From: Rubrivivax sp.
GTDB lineage: Bacteria; Pseudomonadota; Gammaproteobacteria; Burkholderiales; Burkholderiaceae_C
Length of the DNA stretch: 64,000 nt
Assembly (NCBI GenBank): GCA_016707445.1
Contig: JADJHR010000004.1
Coordinates: 1-64,000, forward strand
Reading direction: 5' to 3'
The notes beneath the pieces were generated by a model. It was not told where the DNA came from and ran no database searches. It saw only the letters and a program-made list of their open reading frames with translations. Both the position numbers and the translations under genes were made by a program. Below are positions 29,885-38,846 of this stretch, one piece after another (the stretch's first letter is position 1; each line of letters begins with the position of its first letter).

Positions 29885-30991
29885 ATGCGCGTGTCGTCGA
29901 TCGTCCCCGGCTTGAGCGCAGCGGCCCTGCTGCTGCAACTGCTGGCCGCGCCGGCACAGGCCGAGCGCCCAGCAGCCCGTCCAGGCAAGGCCAAGGCGGT
30001 GCGCGCCGAAGCCGGGCACAGTTACCGCCATCGTGCCGAACTGCGCGCCTTTGCCGCCGAAGTAGCGACGCGCCACGACTGGGATGCCAGCTGGGTGCAG
30101 GCGCAATTGGCCGACGCCCGCCGGCTGCCCCGCGTGGCGCAGCTGATCATGCCGCCGGCGGTGGGGGCGGCCAAGAACTGGGCCGCCTACCACGACCGCT
30201 TCGTCGAGCCGCGTCGCATCCAGGCCGGGCTGGACTTCTGGCAGACCCACCAGGACACGCTGCAGCGCGCCGAAGACCGCTTCGGCGTGCCGGCCGCGGT
30301 GGTGGTCGGCATCATCGGCGTGGAGACCTTCTACGGCCGCATCACCGGCAACTTCCGTGTCGTCGATGCGCTGGCCACGCTGAGCTTCGACTTCCCGGCC
30401 GGGCGCAGCGACCGCAGCGCTTTTTTTTTCCGCAACGAGCTGGAGGAACTGCTGGTGCTGGCCCGCCGCGAAGGCGTGCGCGCCGACAGCATCCGGGGCT
30501 CGTATGCCGGCGCCATCGGCTGGCCGCAGTTCCTGCCCGGCAGCATCAACCGCCACGCGGTGGACTTCGACGGCGACGGCCACATCGACCTGCAGCGCAG
30601 CGTGGCCGACGCCATCGGCAGCGTGGCGCACCTGCAGCGCCACGGCTGGCAGCCGGGCATGGCCACGCATTTCGAGGTGCAGCCGCCGCCGCTCGGCGCC
30701 CCGGCGCGGGCCACCTTGCTGGCGCCCGACATCCTGCCCAGCTTCGACGCCACGCGCTTTGCCGAACTGGGCGCCACGCTGGACGACGCCGGCCGCCGAC
30801 ACGACGGCCCGCTGGCGCTGGTCGAGCTGCACAATGGCCAGGCCGCACCCAGCCATGTGGCCGGTACGCAGAACTTCTACGTGCTCACGCGCTACAACTG
30901 GTCGAGCTACTACGCGATGGCCGTGATCACGCTGGGCGAGGCGGTCAAGGCCGCACGCACGAAGGCCGGCGCTTCGGCCGGCGGCAGTTGA
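29885..30991 (+). CDS. mltB: Membrane-bound lytic murein transglycosylase B
   Basis: MltB cleaves peptidoglycan between MurNAc and GlcNAc with formation of 1,6-anhydro-MurNAc. A signal peptide (residues 1-26, ending APAQA) is followed by the SLT-2 domain. The catalytic Glu147 is in GIIGVETFYGRITGNFRVVD, and family landmarks include GAIGWPQFLPGSINRHAVDF. There is no lipobox cysteine, so this member is probably soluble periplasmic rather than lipidated. A run of nine T at 30421-30429 encodes three Phe and is unusual in this GC-rich gene. The gene is 36 bases after the transglutaminase gene. Confidence 0.92.
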   Translation: MRVSSIVPGLSAAALLLQLLAAPAQAERPAARPGKAKAVRAEAGHSYRHRAELRAFAAEVATRHDWDASWVQAQLADARRLPRVAQLIMPPAVGAAKNWAAYHDRFVEPRRIQAGLDFWQTHQDTLQRAEDRFGVPAAVVVGIIGVETFYGRITGNFRVVDALATLSFDFPAGRSDRSAFFFRNELEELLVLARREGVRADSIRGSYAGAIGWPQFLPGSINRHAVDFDGDGHIDLQRSVADAIGSVAHLQRHGWQPGMATHFEVQPPPLGAPARATLLAPDILPSFDATRFAELGATLDDAGRRHDGPLALVELHNGQAAPSHVAGTQNFYVLTRYNWSSYYAMAVITLGEAVKAARTKAGASAGGS

Positions 30992-31052
30992 TCACCCTGC
31001 CGTGGCAAGCTTGAGCCCTGACAATCCCGATTCAGCCAACACCCACCCTGCC

Positions 31053-31451
31053 ATGAGACTGCTCCACACCATGCTGCGCGTCGGCAACCTGCAGCGATCG
31101 ATCGACTTCTACACCCAGGCGCTGGGCATGACCCTGCTGCGCACCACCGAGCGCCCGGACCAGAATTACAGCCTGGCCTTCGTCGGTTTTGGCAGCAATC
31201 CCGATCACGCCGAGATCGAACTGACCTACAACCATGGTGTCGAGTCCTACGAGCTCGGCAGCGCGTTCGGCCACATCGCGATCGGCGTGCCCGACGTCAG
31301 CGCCACCTGCGACGCCGTGCGCGCCAAGGCACAGCAGCTCGGTGCCGCCATCACGCGCGAGCCGGGGCCGGTCAAGGGCGGCACGACCTTCATCGCCTTC
31401 ATCACCGACCCCGACGGCTACAAGATCGAACTCATCCAGCGCAGCGGCTGA
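31053..31451 (+). CDS. gloA: Lactoylglutathione lyase (glyoxalase I)
   Basis: GloA converts the hemithioacetal of methylglyoxal and glutathione to S-lactoylglutathione, detoxifying methylglyoxal. Metal ligands match the E. coli enzyme: His5 (MRLLHTMLRVGNL), Glu56 (HAEIELTYNHG), His74 (AFGHIAIGV), and a C-terminal Glu at 126 (DGYKIELIQ). The length of 132 residues is typical of the nickel-type enzyme. The ATG at 31053 was chosen because the protein then starts as the family does; an upstream in-frame start would add 17 unrelated residues. Confidence 0.95.
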   Translation: MRLLHTMLRVGNLQRSIDFYTQALGMTLLRTTERPDQNYSLAFVGFGSNPDHAEIELTYNHGVESYELGSAFGHIAIGVPDVSATCDAVRAKAQQLGAAITREPGPVKGGTTFIAFITDPDGYKIELIQRSG

Positions 31452-31480
31452 TGGCCCCTGCCGATTTCCAGGAGACCCCC

Positions 31481-32023
31481 ATGCGTTCATGCAAACCTCT
31501 GCTTGTCATGCTGGCCCTGATGGGTCTGAGTGCCTGCGCCCAGGCACAGAAGATGGCGCCTGGCCTGTGGGAGATGTCGATGAACCTGAACGGCAACGCC
31601 GAGCAGCAGGCCGCGCTGGCCCAGGCGCAGGCGCAGATGGCCAAGTTGCCGCCCGAGCAGCGCAAGATGATGCAGGACATGATGGCCAAGCAGGGCGTCT
31701 CGATCGGTGCCGGCGGCACAGCCAACGGCATCCGCTACTGCCTGGGCAAGGAACAGGCCGAACGTGGCGAGCCGCCGCAGGACAAGGACGGCCGCTGCAA
31801 GCGCGACAGCCTCGAACGCAGCGGCGCCACCACGCGCTTCAAGTTCAGCTGCAGCAACCCGCCCAGCAGCGGCAGCGGCGAGTTCACGCTGGTCAGCGAC
31901 AAGGCCTACACGATGAAGATGGTGGTCGAACAGAGCGGGCAGGGCCGTCCGCAGCGCATGGAGATGCAGCAGCAAGGCAAGTGGCTGGGCGCCGACTGCG
32001 GCAACCTCAAGCCGCGCAACTGA
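31481..32023 (+). CDS. DUF3617 family lipoprotein
   Basis: A 180-residue exported protein. The start at 31481 follows AGGAG and gives a lipoprotein signal peptide with lipobox LSAC (Cys19). DUF3617 features include APGLWEMSMNLNGN near the mature N-terminus, four further Cys in the ~160-residue mature part, and a beta-rich C-terminal half. The central segment is Gln/Met/Lys-rich (AQAQMAKLPPEQRKMMQDMM). The function of this family is unknown. It follows gloA by 29 bases and may be cotranscribed. Confidence 0.8.
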   Translation: MRSCKPLLVMLALMGLSACAQAQKMAPGLWEMSMNLNGNAEQQAALAQAQAQMAKLPPEQRKMMQDMMAKQGVSIGAGGTANGIRYCLGKEQAERGEPPQDKDGRCKRDSLERSGATTRFKFSCSNPPSSGSGEFTLVSDKAYTMKMVVEQSGQGRPQRMEMQQQGKWLGADCGNLKPRN

Positions 32024-32031
32024 GAGTCCGC

Positions 32032-32682
32032 TCAGCGGGCCAGTCGAGAGGCCTCGCGCGCCAGTTGCGTGATGCGTGCCCAGTCGCCGGCCGCCACCGC
32101 GTCGGCCGGTGTCAGCCACGAACCGCCACAGACCTTGACGTTGGGCAGCGCCAGGTACTCACTGGCGTTGTCTGGCGTGATGCCACCGGTGGGGCAGAAG
32201 ACGATGTCGGGGAAAGGGCCGGCCAGCGCCTCGAGCATCGCCACCCCGCCCGCCGCGTGCGCCGGAAAGAACTTCAGGAAATCGTAGCCGCCATCGTTGG
32301 CCGCCATCACTTCGCTGGCCGAGGCCACGCCCGGCAGCAGCGGCAGGCCCAGGTTGCGACAGGCGTGGCCCAGTTCGCGGCGAAATCCCGGGCTGACGCC
32401 GAAGCGCGCGCCGGCGTCCAGCGCCGCTTCGGCGTCGGCCACGCTGCGCAGCGTGCCGGCACCCACCAGCGCCTCAGGCAGCGCGCGCGCGATGGCCTCG
32501 ATGCAGGCCAGCGCAACCGGGGTGCGCAAGGTCACTTCAAGCACCGTCACGCCGCCCGCCAGCAGCGCTTCGGCCAGCCGCACCGCGTCCTCCACCCTTT
32601 GCAGCACGATGACCGGGATCACCGGCCCATGCTTCACCAGGTCCAGCGGGTTCATCGGTGGACGCGATGCGGATCGGATCAT
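32032..32682 (-). CDS. eda: KDPG/KHG aldolase
   Basis: Eda splits 2-keto-3-deoxy-6-phosphogluconate into pyruvate and glyceraldehyde-3-phosphate (Entner-Doudoroff) and also acts on 2-keto-4-hydroxyglutarate. The Schiff-base lysine is Lys137 in YDFLKFFPAHAAGG, the catalytic Glu49 is in VTVLEVTLRT, and phosphate-binding motifs LVGAGTLRS and FCPTGGITPDN are present. Length 216 is typical. The start may be 32682 or the ATG at 32655 (MNPLDLV). No edd dehydratase gene is seen nearby, so its pathway partner must lie elsewhere. Confidence 0.92.
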   Translation of the reverse strand: MIRSASRPPMNPLDLVKHGPVIPVIVLQRVEDAVRLAEALLAGGVTVLEVTLRTPVALACIEAIARALPEALVGAGTLRSVADAEAALDAGARFGVSPGFRRELGHACRNLGLPLLPGVASASEVMAANDGGYDFLKFFPAHAAGGVAMLEALAGPFPDIVFCPTGGITPDNASEYLALPNVKVCGGSWLTPADAVAAGDWARITQLAREASRLAR

Positions 32683-32841
32683 GGTCTGCCTTCAAGGGTT
32701 CAGGGTCGGGTACAACGCGCCGGGGTGCGATGGTGGCGGGGCCGCAGCCGGGCGAGGCAATTGCCCAGCGCGCCGGGTCGTCAAGTATGAACGCGACGCC
32801 GCCGCAGGTCCGCCCGCAGGCGACATGCTCAAATCCTGCGC

Positions 32842-33480
32842 ATGCCGTCGACACCGCCCCCACCCGCAGCGCTGCTTGCACTGCGCGACCCCGCGCCACT
32901 GCTGGAACGGGTGCGGCGCGAATGGGGCGGCCAGCACGCGCTGTGGGTGTTCGGCTATGCCTCGCTGATCTGGCGGCCCGAGTTCGAAGCGCAGGAGCGG
33001 CGCGATGCGGTGGTGCACGGCTGGCACCGCGCGCTGCGCATGCGTTCGCGCGTCAACCGCGGCACGCCCGAACAGCCCGGGCTGGTGTTTGCACTGCTGC
33101 CCGGCGGCAGCTGCCGCGGCGTGGTCTACCGCCTGTCACCCGATCGAGCGCACGATGAGCTCGATCGCCTGTGGGCGCGAGAAATGCCCACCGGCGTGTA
33201 CGACCCGCGCTGGCTGCCCTGCCGCACGCATCAGGGGCCGGTGCGCGCGCTGGCCTTCACGCTCAGCCCGCGCAGCGAAGCCTGCCTGCCTGCCCTGCCC
33301 GACGCGCAGATGCTGCATCTGCTGCGCCACGCCAGGGGACGCTACGGCACGACGCTGGACTACCTGTCAGAAACGGCCGAGGCACTGGCCGCGCAGGGTG
33401 TGCGCGACCGCGAGATCGAACGCCTGATGCGGCTGGTGCGCCGCCACGGGCTGGTCATTCGCACCGCCGGCGAGGGCTGA
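32842..33480 (+). CDS. ChaC-like gamma-glutamylcyclotransferase
   Basis: The 212-residue protein has the substrate-binding loop LWVFGYASLIWRPEF and family segments HRALRMRSRVNRGTPEQPG and RGVVYRLSPDRAHDELDRLW. The C-terminal LSETAEALAAQGVRDREIER is typical. ChaC-type enzymes degrade glutathione to 5-oxoproline and Cys-Gly in the cytoplasm. The gene is divergent from eda and convergent with the following nucleotidyltransferase. No unusual features. Confidence 0.88.
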   Translation: MPSTPPPPAALLALRDPAPLLERVRREWGGQHALWVFGYASLIWRPEFEAQERRDAVVHGWHRALRMRSRVNRGTPEQPGLVFALLPGGSCRGVVYRLSPDRAHDELDRLWAREMPTGVYDPRWLPCRTHQGPVRALAFTLSPRSEACLPALPDAQMLHLLRHARGRYGTTLDYLSETAEALAAQGVRDREIERLMRLVRRHGLVIRTAGEG

Positions 33481-33501
33481 ACGCCCGCCGCGCACCGACG
33501 C

Positions 33502-34134
33502 TCAGCCCGGGGCGCCCGGGCTGCCTGCCTGCAGCTGCACCTGGCCGCTGCGCACGCGCGACAGGTCGGCCGGGGTGTCGATGTCGACCAGCACGCCGGG
33601 GTCGTCCACCGTCACACCATGCGCGGGGTAGCGCGCCACGATTCGCCGCGCGCCTTCGTCCCCATCGAGCTCGATCAGCTCGGAAAACAACTCGGCGGCA
33701 AAGCCCACCGGATGACCGCGACGGCCGTGGTACTGCGAGAAGGCGACCGGATGTTCGGCCAGCGCCTCGGCCACGGCCAGGATGCTGGCGGAGCTGATCA
33801 TCGGCATGTCACCCGGCAGCACCAGCCAGCCCGTGGCCATCGGGCGCTCGGCCACGCCAGCGGCGATCGAATGCCCGACACCGCGCCGGGCCTCGTCATC
33901 GCTGATGACGACAAGATCGCACCGCGCCACCAGAGTCGACGCCAGCGGCACCAAGCGGGCCGTGGTGACGACGACGAAGGGGCAGGCGGTGGCAATCACA
34001 TGGCCCAGGGTCGTGCCGAGCACGGTGGACTCGCCCAGACCCTGCTCGAGCTTGTGCGCCGCCGCGGAAGAGGCTGCGGCAAAGCGGCTGCCTTGGCCCG
34101 CGGCCAGCACCACGATCGTGGGGCGATGCCTCAT
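33502..34134 (-). CDS. MocA-like nucleotidyltransferase
   Basis: This 210-residue protein belongs to the MobA/MocA nucleotidyltransferase fold: the NTP-binding loop is VVLAAGQGSRFAAASSAAAH, the metal-binding region WLVLPGDMPMISSASILAVA, and QYHGRRGHPVGFAAELF follows. MocA proteins attach CMP to molybdopterin for xanthine-dehydrogenase-type enzymes; other family members have unknown substrates. No xanthine dehydrogenase lies nearby, although mobA, for the FDH cofactor, is 10 kb away. The canonical Lys of the loop is replaced, so substrate is uncertain. Confidence 0.8.
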   Translation of the reverse strand: MRHRPTIVVLAAGQGSRFAAASSAAAHKLEQGLGESTVLGTTLGHVIATACPFVVVTTARLVPLASTLVARCDLVVISDDEARRGVGHSIAAGVAERPMATGWLVLPGDMPMISSASILAVAEALAEHPVAFSQYHGRRGHPVGFAAELFSELIELDGDEGARRIVARYPAHGVTVDDPGVLVDIDTPADLSRVRSGQVQLQAGSPGAPG

Positions 34135-34324
34135 GTGCCTGGTCCCTGAAATCCGCTGTTGAAGACTGTCGTCCGCATCGTGCCCCTGCGCCGCAGGACG
34201 ATGGAGTCAAAGCATCTCCCGCGGGGGCGCCCCGGGCTAGTGGGAGCTTCACTTAAGGCCTTCCACGTAAGGGTCGAACCTGTTCGTCGAGGCCGATGCG
34301 TGGGTAAGGGCCGGGGCGGCTTTC

Positions 34325-34330
34325 TATACT
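34325..34330 (+). promoter_or_regulatory. -10 box placed for a leaderless pdxH transcript
   Basis: TATACT ends six bases before the pdxH ATG (34337), so transcription would begin at or next to the start codon. No ribosome binding site precedes the ATG, which fits a leaderless mRNA. No clear -35 element was seen. Confidence 0.4.
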
Positions 34331-34336
34331 TGGCGC

Positions 34337-34970
34337 ATGGACCTTACCGCCCTTCGCAAGAGTTACGAACGTGATGCACTCGATGAGCTGTCCAGCGACC
34401 CCAACCCGCTGCTGCAGTTCGAGCGCTGGATGAAACAGGCGCTCGGCGCCCAGCTGCCAGAACCCAATGCCATGACCTTGTGCACCGTGGGCGTCGACGG
34501 CCGCCCGTCGTCGCGCATCGTGCTGATCAAGGGCTTCGATGCGCGTGGCATCGTCTGGTACACCAACTACCAAAGCCGCAAGGGGCAGGAACTGGCGCTG
34601 CATCCGCAGGCCGCGCTGCAGTTCCACTGGGTCGAGCTCGAGCGCGTGGTGCGCATCGAAGGCCGCGTCGACAAGACCAGCGACGCCGAGTCCGACGCCT
34701 ACTACGCCAGCCGGCCGCTCGATTCCCGCGTTGGTGCCTGGGCTTCGCCGCAGAGCCAGGTCATCGCGTCACGCGCGGTGCTGGTGACGCAGGCAACACG
34801 TTATGCCGCGCAGTACCTGCTGAACCCGCCACGGCCGCCGCACTGGGGCGGCTACCGCCTGCAGCCCGACCGCTGGGAGTTCTGGCAGAGCCGCCCCAGT
34901 CGGCTGCGACCGCCTGCGCTACCGCCAGGACGATGCCGGGCACTGGCTGCGCGAGCGGCTGGCGCCCTGA
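34337..34970 (+). CDS. pdxH: Pyridoxamine 5'-phosphate oxidase, one frameshift near the 3' end
   Basis: PdxH uses FMN to oxidise pyridoxamine/pyridoxine 5'-phosphate to pyridoxal 5'-phosphate. From the ATG at 34337 the protein reads MDLTALRKSYERDALDELSS, GRPSSRIVLIKGFDARGIVW, YTNYQSRKGQELALHPQAAL and GYRLQPDRWEFWQSRPSRL. A one- or two-base loss near 34908 moves the end into another frame, where DRLRYRQDDAGHWLRERLAP finishes at TGA 34970, restoring the normal ~210-residue length. As read, the protein would run on with a wrong tail into the next gene. The conserved ends on both sides of the shift make a sequencing error likely. Confidence 0.88.
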
Positions 34971-34993
34971 CGCCGGCTGCCCCGGGCTACCCG

Positions 34994-35893
34994 TCAGAGC
35001 TGGCGCCGGTCCACCGACAAGGTGTTGCACTGGCCGAACTCGCCGGCCTGGTAGCCGCGCTGGAACCAGCGCATGCGCTGCGCGCTGCTGCCGTGGGTGA
35101 ACGACTCGGACACGACCCGGCCGCTGCCGCGTCCACGCTGCAGGGTGTCGTCGCCGATCTGCGCTGCAGCGTTCATCGCCTCCTGCAGGTCACCCTGCTC
35201 CAGCCAGCCCTTGCCGCGCTGCGAGTGATGGGCCCACACGCCGGCCAGGCAGTCGGCCTGCAATTCGACCCGCACCGAAGTCTCGTTGGCCGCCACCGGC
35301 GAACTGCGGCGGCGTTCAGCCTCGACACGCGCCGTCAGGCCCAGCAGGTTCTGCACGTGGTGGCCGACTTCGTGCGCGATCACGTAGGCCTGGGCAAAGT
35401 CGCCCGGCGCGCCCAGCCGGTCGCGCAGGGTGCGGAAGAAGTCGAGGTCGATGTAGACCTTGCGGTCACCCGGGCAGTAGAACGGGCCCATCGCCGCCTC
35501 GCCCTCGCCGCAGGCGGTGCGCAAGGCCTGGTGGAACAGCACCAGGCGCGGCGCGTCATAGCTGCCGCCGCCGGCCTTGAACACCGCGCTCCAGACGTCT
35601 TCGGTGTCGGCCAGCACGGTGGACACGAAGGCGGCCTCGCGATCCTGCGGCGGCGGCCGCTGCGCGGGGCCCGCCGGGGCCTGCACCGCCACCGGATCAC
35701 CCGTGCCGCCCAGCAGCCCCAGCACCGTCAGCGGGTTGATGCCGAAGATCCAGCCCGCGAGCACCGCCACCACGATCGTGCCCAGGCCGATGCCACGCCC
35801 GCCCACAAGGCCGCCCAGGCCGCCACCCGACCGGCCGCCCTCATCGCGTCGGTCTTCGACGTTGTCGCTCTGTCGCTTGCCTTCCCACTTCAT
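34994..35893 (-). CDS. YpfJ-type neutral zinc metallopeptidase
   Basis: The 299-residue protein starts MKWEGKRQSDNVEDRRDEGG, has a Gly-rich segment, one membrane helix (IGLGTIVVAVLAGWIFGI, residues ~35-52), and an extracytoplasmic zinc protease domain with HEVGHH in VIAHEVGHHVQNLLG. ELQADCLAGVWAHHSQ supplies the third ligand. This is the YpfJ/KPN_02809 neutral zinc metallopeptidase family, whose substrates are unknown. It is convergent with pdxH. An intact, probably active, inner-membrane-anchored protein. Confidence 0.9.
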   Translation of the reverse strand: MKWEGKRQSDNVEDRRDEGGRSGGGLGGLVGGRGIGLGTIVVAVLAGWIFGINPLTVLGLLGGTGDPVAVQAPAGPAQRPPPQDREAAFVSTVLADTEDVWSAVFKAGGGSYDAPRLVLFHQALRTACGEGEAAMGPFYCPGDRKVYIDLDFFRTLRDRLGAPGDFAQAYVIAHEVGHHVQNLLGLTARVEAERRRSSPVAANETSVRVELQADCLAGVWAHHSQRGKGWLEQGDLQEAMNAAAQIGDDTLQRGRGSGRVVSESFTHGSSAQRMRWFQRGYQAGEFGQCNTLSVDRRQL

Positions 35894-35923
35894 GCCGATG
35901 CTCCTGGGTGACTGCGGGCCCCA

Positions 35924-36492
35924 TCAGGCTTTGGGCAGAGTGACACCGCGCTGGCCCTGGTACTTGCCACCGCGGTCCTTGTAGCTGGTCTCGCAGACCT
36001 CGTCGCTTTCGAAGAACAGCACCTGCGCGCAGCCCTCGCCGGCATAGATCTTGGCCGGCAGCGGCGTGGTGTTGCTGAACTCCAGCGTCACGTAGCCCTC
36101 CCACTCGGGCTCGAAGGGCGTGACGTTGACGATGATGCCGCAGCGCGCGTACGTGCTCTTGCCAGGCAGATCGTCAGCACATTGCGCGGAATGCGGAAAT
36201 ACTCCAGCGTGCGGGCCAGCGCAAAGCTGTTGGGCGGGATCACGCACACGTCCTTGTTGATGTCGACGAAGCTGTTTTCGTCGAAGTTCTTCGGGTCCAC
36301 CACGGTGCTGTGGATGTTGGTGAAGACCTTGAACTCGGGCGCGCAGCGGATGTCGTAGCCGTAGCTGCTGGTGCCGTAGCTGATGATCTTGTTGCCGTCG
36401 GCCGACAGCCGTACCTGCCCGGGCTCGAAGGGCTCGATCATGCCGTGCTGCTGCGCCATGCGGCGGATCCACTTGTCGCTTTTGATGGTCAT
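35924..36492 (-). CDS. dcd: dCTP deaminase, one frameshift
   Basis: Dcd deaminates dCTP to dUTP for thymidylate synthesis. From ATG 36492 the protein reads [40 protein letters not shown] and [20 protein letters not shown]. One G is missing near 36165 (CTGGCAAGAGC where the family needs CTGGGCAAGAGC), and the other frame continues [20 protein letters not shown] and the catalytic [20 protein letters not shown] to the stop at 35924. The combined length of about 189 residues is right. Since the gene is normally essential or nearly so, a sequencing error is the simplest explanation. Confidence 0.88.
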
Positions 36493-36658
36493 CGGCTGCC
36501 GCGTGATCGGAGTTGGGTCGGAGAAGGGTCGGACGAACGCGGCCTGACGCCTGCGCAGGCGCGGATTATTCCACCCGCAGCAGCAGGGCCCCGGCATCGG
36601 CCCTGCGGGGCCACTGCATCCGCGCTAGCATGACGACATCGAGCATGGAGACCCTGCC

Positions 36659-37195
36659 ATGGCCAGCCCCTTCCGATCCGCCCTCGTGCTGCTCACGCAG
36701 TACGCCCAATACCACCGCGACCGGCGCAACATCAGCACGCACTTCATCGGCGTGCCGATGATCGTGTTCGCGGTCGGCGTGCTGCTGTCGCGCCCCGGTT
36801 TCATGGTCGGTGGCCTGATGCTGTCGCCGGCGTGGGTGCTGTTCGCACTGGTCACGTTGTGGTATCTGACGCGTGGCGAACTGGTGCTGGGCATGGCCGC
36901 CAGCGCCGGCATGGCGGTGCTGCTGCTGCTGGCGCACCGGGTGCCGGGCGGGCTCGGGCCCTGGCTGGGCTGGGGCCTGGGCTTCTTTGTCGTCGGCTGG
37001 CTGATCCAGTTCGTCGGTCACTACTATGAGGGCCGCAAGCCCGCCTTTGCCGACGACGCGGTCGGGCTGCTGGTGGGGCCGATGTTCGTGGTGATGGAAC
37101 TGCTGGCGCTGCTGGGCCTGTTCAGGTCGCTGGTGTCCGAGATCGAACGCAGCGCGGGCCCGACCCTGCTGCGCGACCTGGCGCACCCGGCCTAG
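36659..37195 (+). CDS. DUF962/Mpo1-like membrane protein
   Basis: A 178-residue protein with four membrane segments and the family motifs LTQYAQYHRDRRNISTHFIG near the N-terminus and IQFVGHYYEGRKPAFADD in the middle; both contain the conserved His residues. The yeast homologue Mpo1 is an iron-dependent dioxygenase acting on 2-hydroxy fatty acids; the bacterial role is not established. It lies 9 bases before glpD on the same strand and may be cotranscribed with it. Confidence 0.85.
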   Translation: MASPFRSALVLLTQYAQYHRDRRNISTHFIGVPMIVFAVGVLLSRPGFMVGGLMLSPAWVLFALVTLWYLTRGELVLGMAASAGMAVLLLLAHRVPGGLGPWLGWGLGFFVVGWLIQFVGHYYEGRKPAFADDAVGLLVGPMFVVMELLALLGLFRSLVSEIERSAGPTLLRDLAHPA

Positions 37196-37204
37196 GACCG
37201 GCGC

Positions 37205-38827
37205 TTGCGTCACCCCCGCCCGAGCCCCGACTTGAATCCCCCTGCAGCAGCCGACCTGAGCTGCGACGTGCTGGTGGTGGGCGGTGGCATCAACGGCGCC
37301 GGCATCGCGCGCGACCTGGCCGGGCGCGGCTTGAAGGTGTTGCTGTGCGAGAAGGACGACCTGGCGCAGCACACCTCGTCGTCGAGCACCAAGCTGATCC
37401 ACGGCGGCCTGCGCTACCTTGAGTACTACGAGTTCGGCCTGGTGCGCAAGGCGCTGGGCGAACGCGAGCGGCTGCTGCGCAGCGCGCCGCACATCATGTG
37501 GCCGCTGCGCTTCGTGATGCCGCACGACCCCAAGGCCAACTTCCTGCGCCCGGTGTGGATGATCCGGGCCGGCCTCTTCCTGTACGACCACCTGGCGCGA
37601 CGGCAATGGCTGCCGGCCTCGCGCACATTGCGGCTGGACCGCCACCCCGCCGGCCGGCCGCTGAAACCGATGTTCAGCCATGGCTTCGAGTACAGCGACG
37701 GCTGGGTCGACGATGCACGGCTGGTGGTGCTGAACGCGATCGACGCCAGCCGGCACGGCGCCACCGTGCTCACGTGCTGCGCCTGTGTGCAGGCCGTGCG
37801 CGGCCACCAGGGCTGGCAGGCCACGCTGCAACCCGCAGGGGCTGCAGCGCTGCAGGTGCAGGCGCGGGCGCTGGTCAACGCCACCGGCCCCTGGGCCGCC
37901 CAGTTCCTGCACCAGCACGCCGGCCAGCCGCGGGCGAAGGCGCTGCGCCTGATCAAGGGCAGCCACATCGTCGTGCCCCGCTTGTTCGAGCACGAGCACG
38001 CCTACATCTTCCAGAACCCCGACAAGCGAATCATCTTCGCCATCCCGTACGAGGGTGAGTTCACGCTGATCGGCACCACCGACATCGAGCACCATGGCGC
38101 CATCGGCCAGGCCCACATCGACGCCGACGAACGGCGCTATCTGTGTGAACAGGCCAGCCGCTACTTCGCCAAGCCGGTGACCGACGCCGATGTGATCTGG
38201 ACGTATGCCGGCGTGCGCCCGCTGCTTGACGATGCAGCGGGCGATGCCGCTGCCGTCACACGCGACTACCTGCTCGAGCTCGACAGCCAGGGTGGTGCGG
38301 CACTGCTGAGCGTGTGGGGCGGCAAGATCACGACCTTCCGCAAGCTGGCCGAAGAGGCCGCCGACCTGCTCAGCCCGGCGCTGGGGCAGCGAATCACGCA
38401 CTGGACCGCCGATGCGCTGCTGCCGGGCGGCGACCTGAGTCGGCTGGTGCCGAACGCCACGCGACCCGACCACGACATCCAGGCCTTCGACGCCGCGCTG
38501 GCGCTGGCCCAGCCCGCGCTGCCGGTAGCCATGCGCAAGCGCTGGGTGCGCAGCTACGGCTCGCAGGTGTTCGAGATCCTGGCCCGGCCGCTGGGCGCCG
38601 AAGTGGCGCCCGGCCTGTTCGAAGCCGAACTGCGCCACCTGCACGACCAAGAATGGGCGCGCAGCGCCGACGACGTGCTGTGGCGGCGCAGCAAGCTCGG
38701 TTTGCACTACAGCGCCGCCGACCGGCAGCGGGTCGAACACTGGTGGCAGCAGGCGGGCTACGCGATGTCCGAGACCCCCGAAACCCCCGAAAGCGCGGCA
38801 AGCGCAGACCTCAGCACGCAGCCTTGA
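37205..38827 (+). CDS. glpD: FAD-dependent glycerol-3-phosphate dehydrogenase
   Basis: GlpD oxidises sn-glycerol-3-phosphate to dihydroxyacetone phosphate at the membrane and passes electrons to quinone. The FAD-binding motif is DVLVVGGGINGAGIARDLAG near the N-terminus. Also present are STKLIHGGLRYLEYYEFGLV, LIGTTDIEHHG, YAGVRPLLDD and LLSVWGGKITTFRKLAEEAA. The start is uncertain: only TTG codons (37205, or 37232 before NPPAAADL) precede the FAD motif, with no good ribosome site. About 530 residues. The periplasmic glycerophosphodiesterase earlier in the window could supply its substrate after uptake. Confidence 0.93.
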   Translation: MRHPRPSPDLNPPAAADLSCDVLVVGGGINGAGIARDLAGRGLKVLLCEKDDLAQHTSSSSTKLIHGGLRYLEYYEFGLVRKALGERERLLRSAPHIMWPLRFVMPHDPKANFLRPVWMIRAGLFLYDHLARRQWLPASRTLRLDRHPAGRPLKPMFSHGFEYSDGWVDDARLVVLNAIDASRHGATVLTCCACVQAVRGHQGWQATLQPAGAAALQVQARALVNATGPWAAQFLHQHAGQPRAKALRLIKGSHIVVPRLFEHEHAYIFQNPDKRIIFAIPYEGEFTLIGTTDIEHHGAIGQAHIDADERRYLCEQASRYFAKPVTDADVIWTYAGVRPLLDDAAGDAAAVTRDYLLELDSQGGAALLSVWGGKITTFRKLAEEAADLLSPALGQRITHWTADALLPGGDLSRLVPNATRPDHDIQAFDAALALAQPALPVAMRKRWVRSYGSQVFEILARPLGAEVAPGLFEAELRHLHDQEWARSADDVLWRRSKLGLHYSAADRQRVEHWWQQAGYAMSETPETPESAASADLSTQP

Positions 38828-38846
38828 GCTGTTGGGCGCCGGTCCC

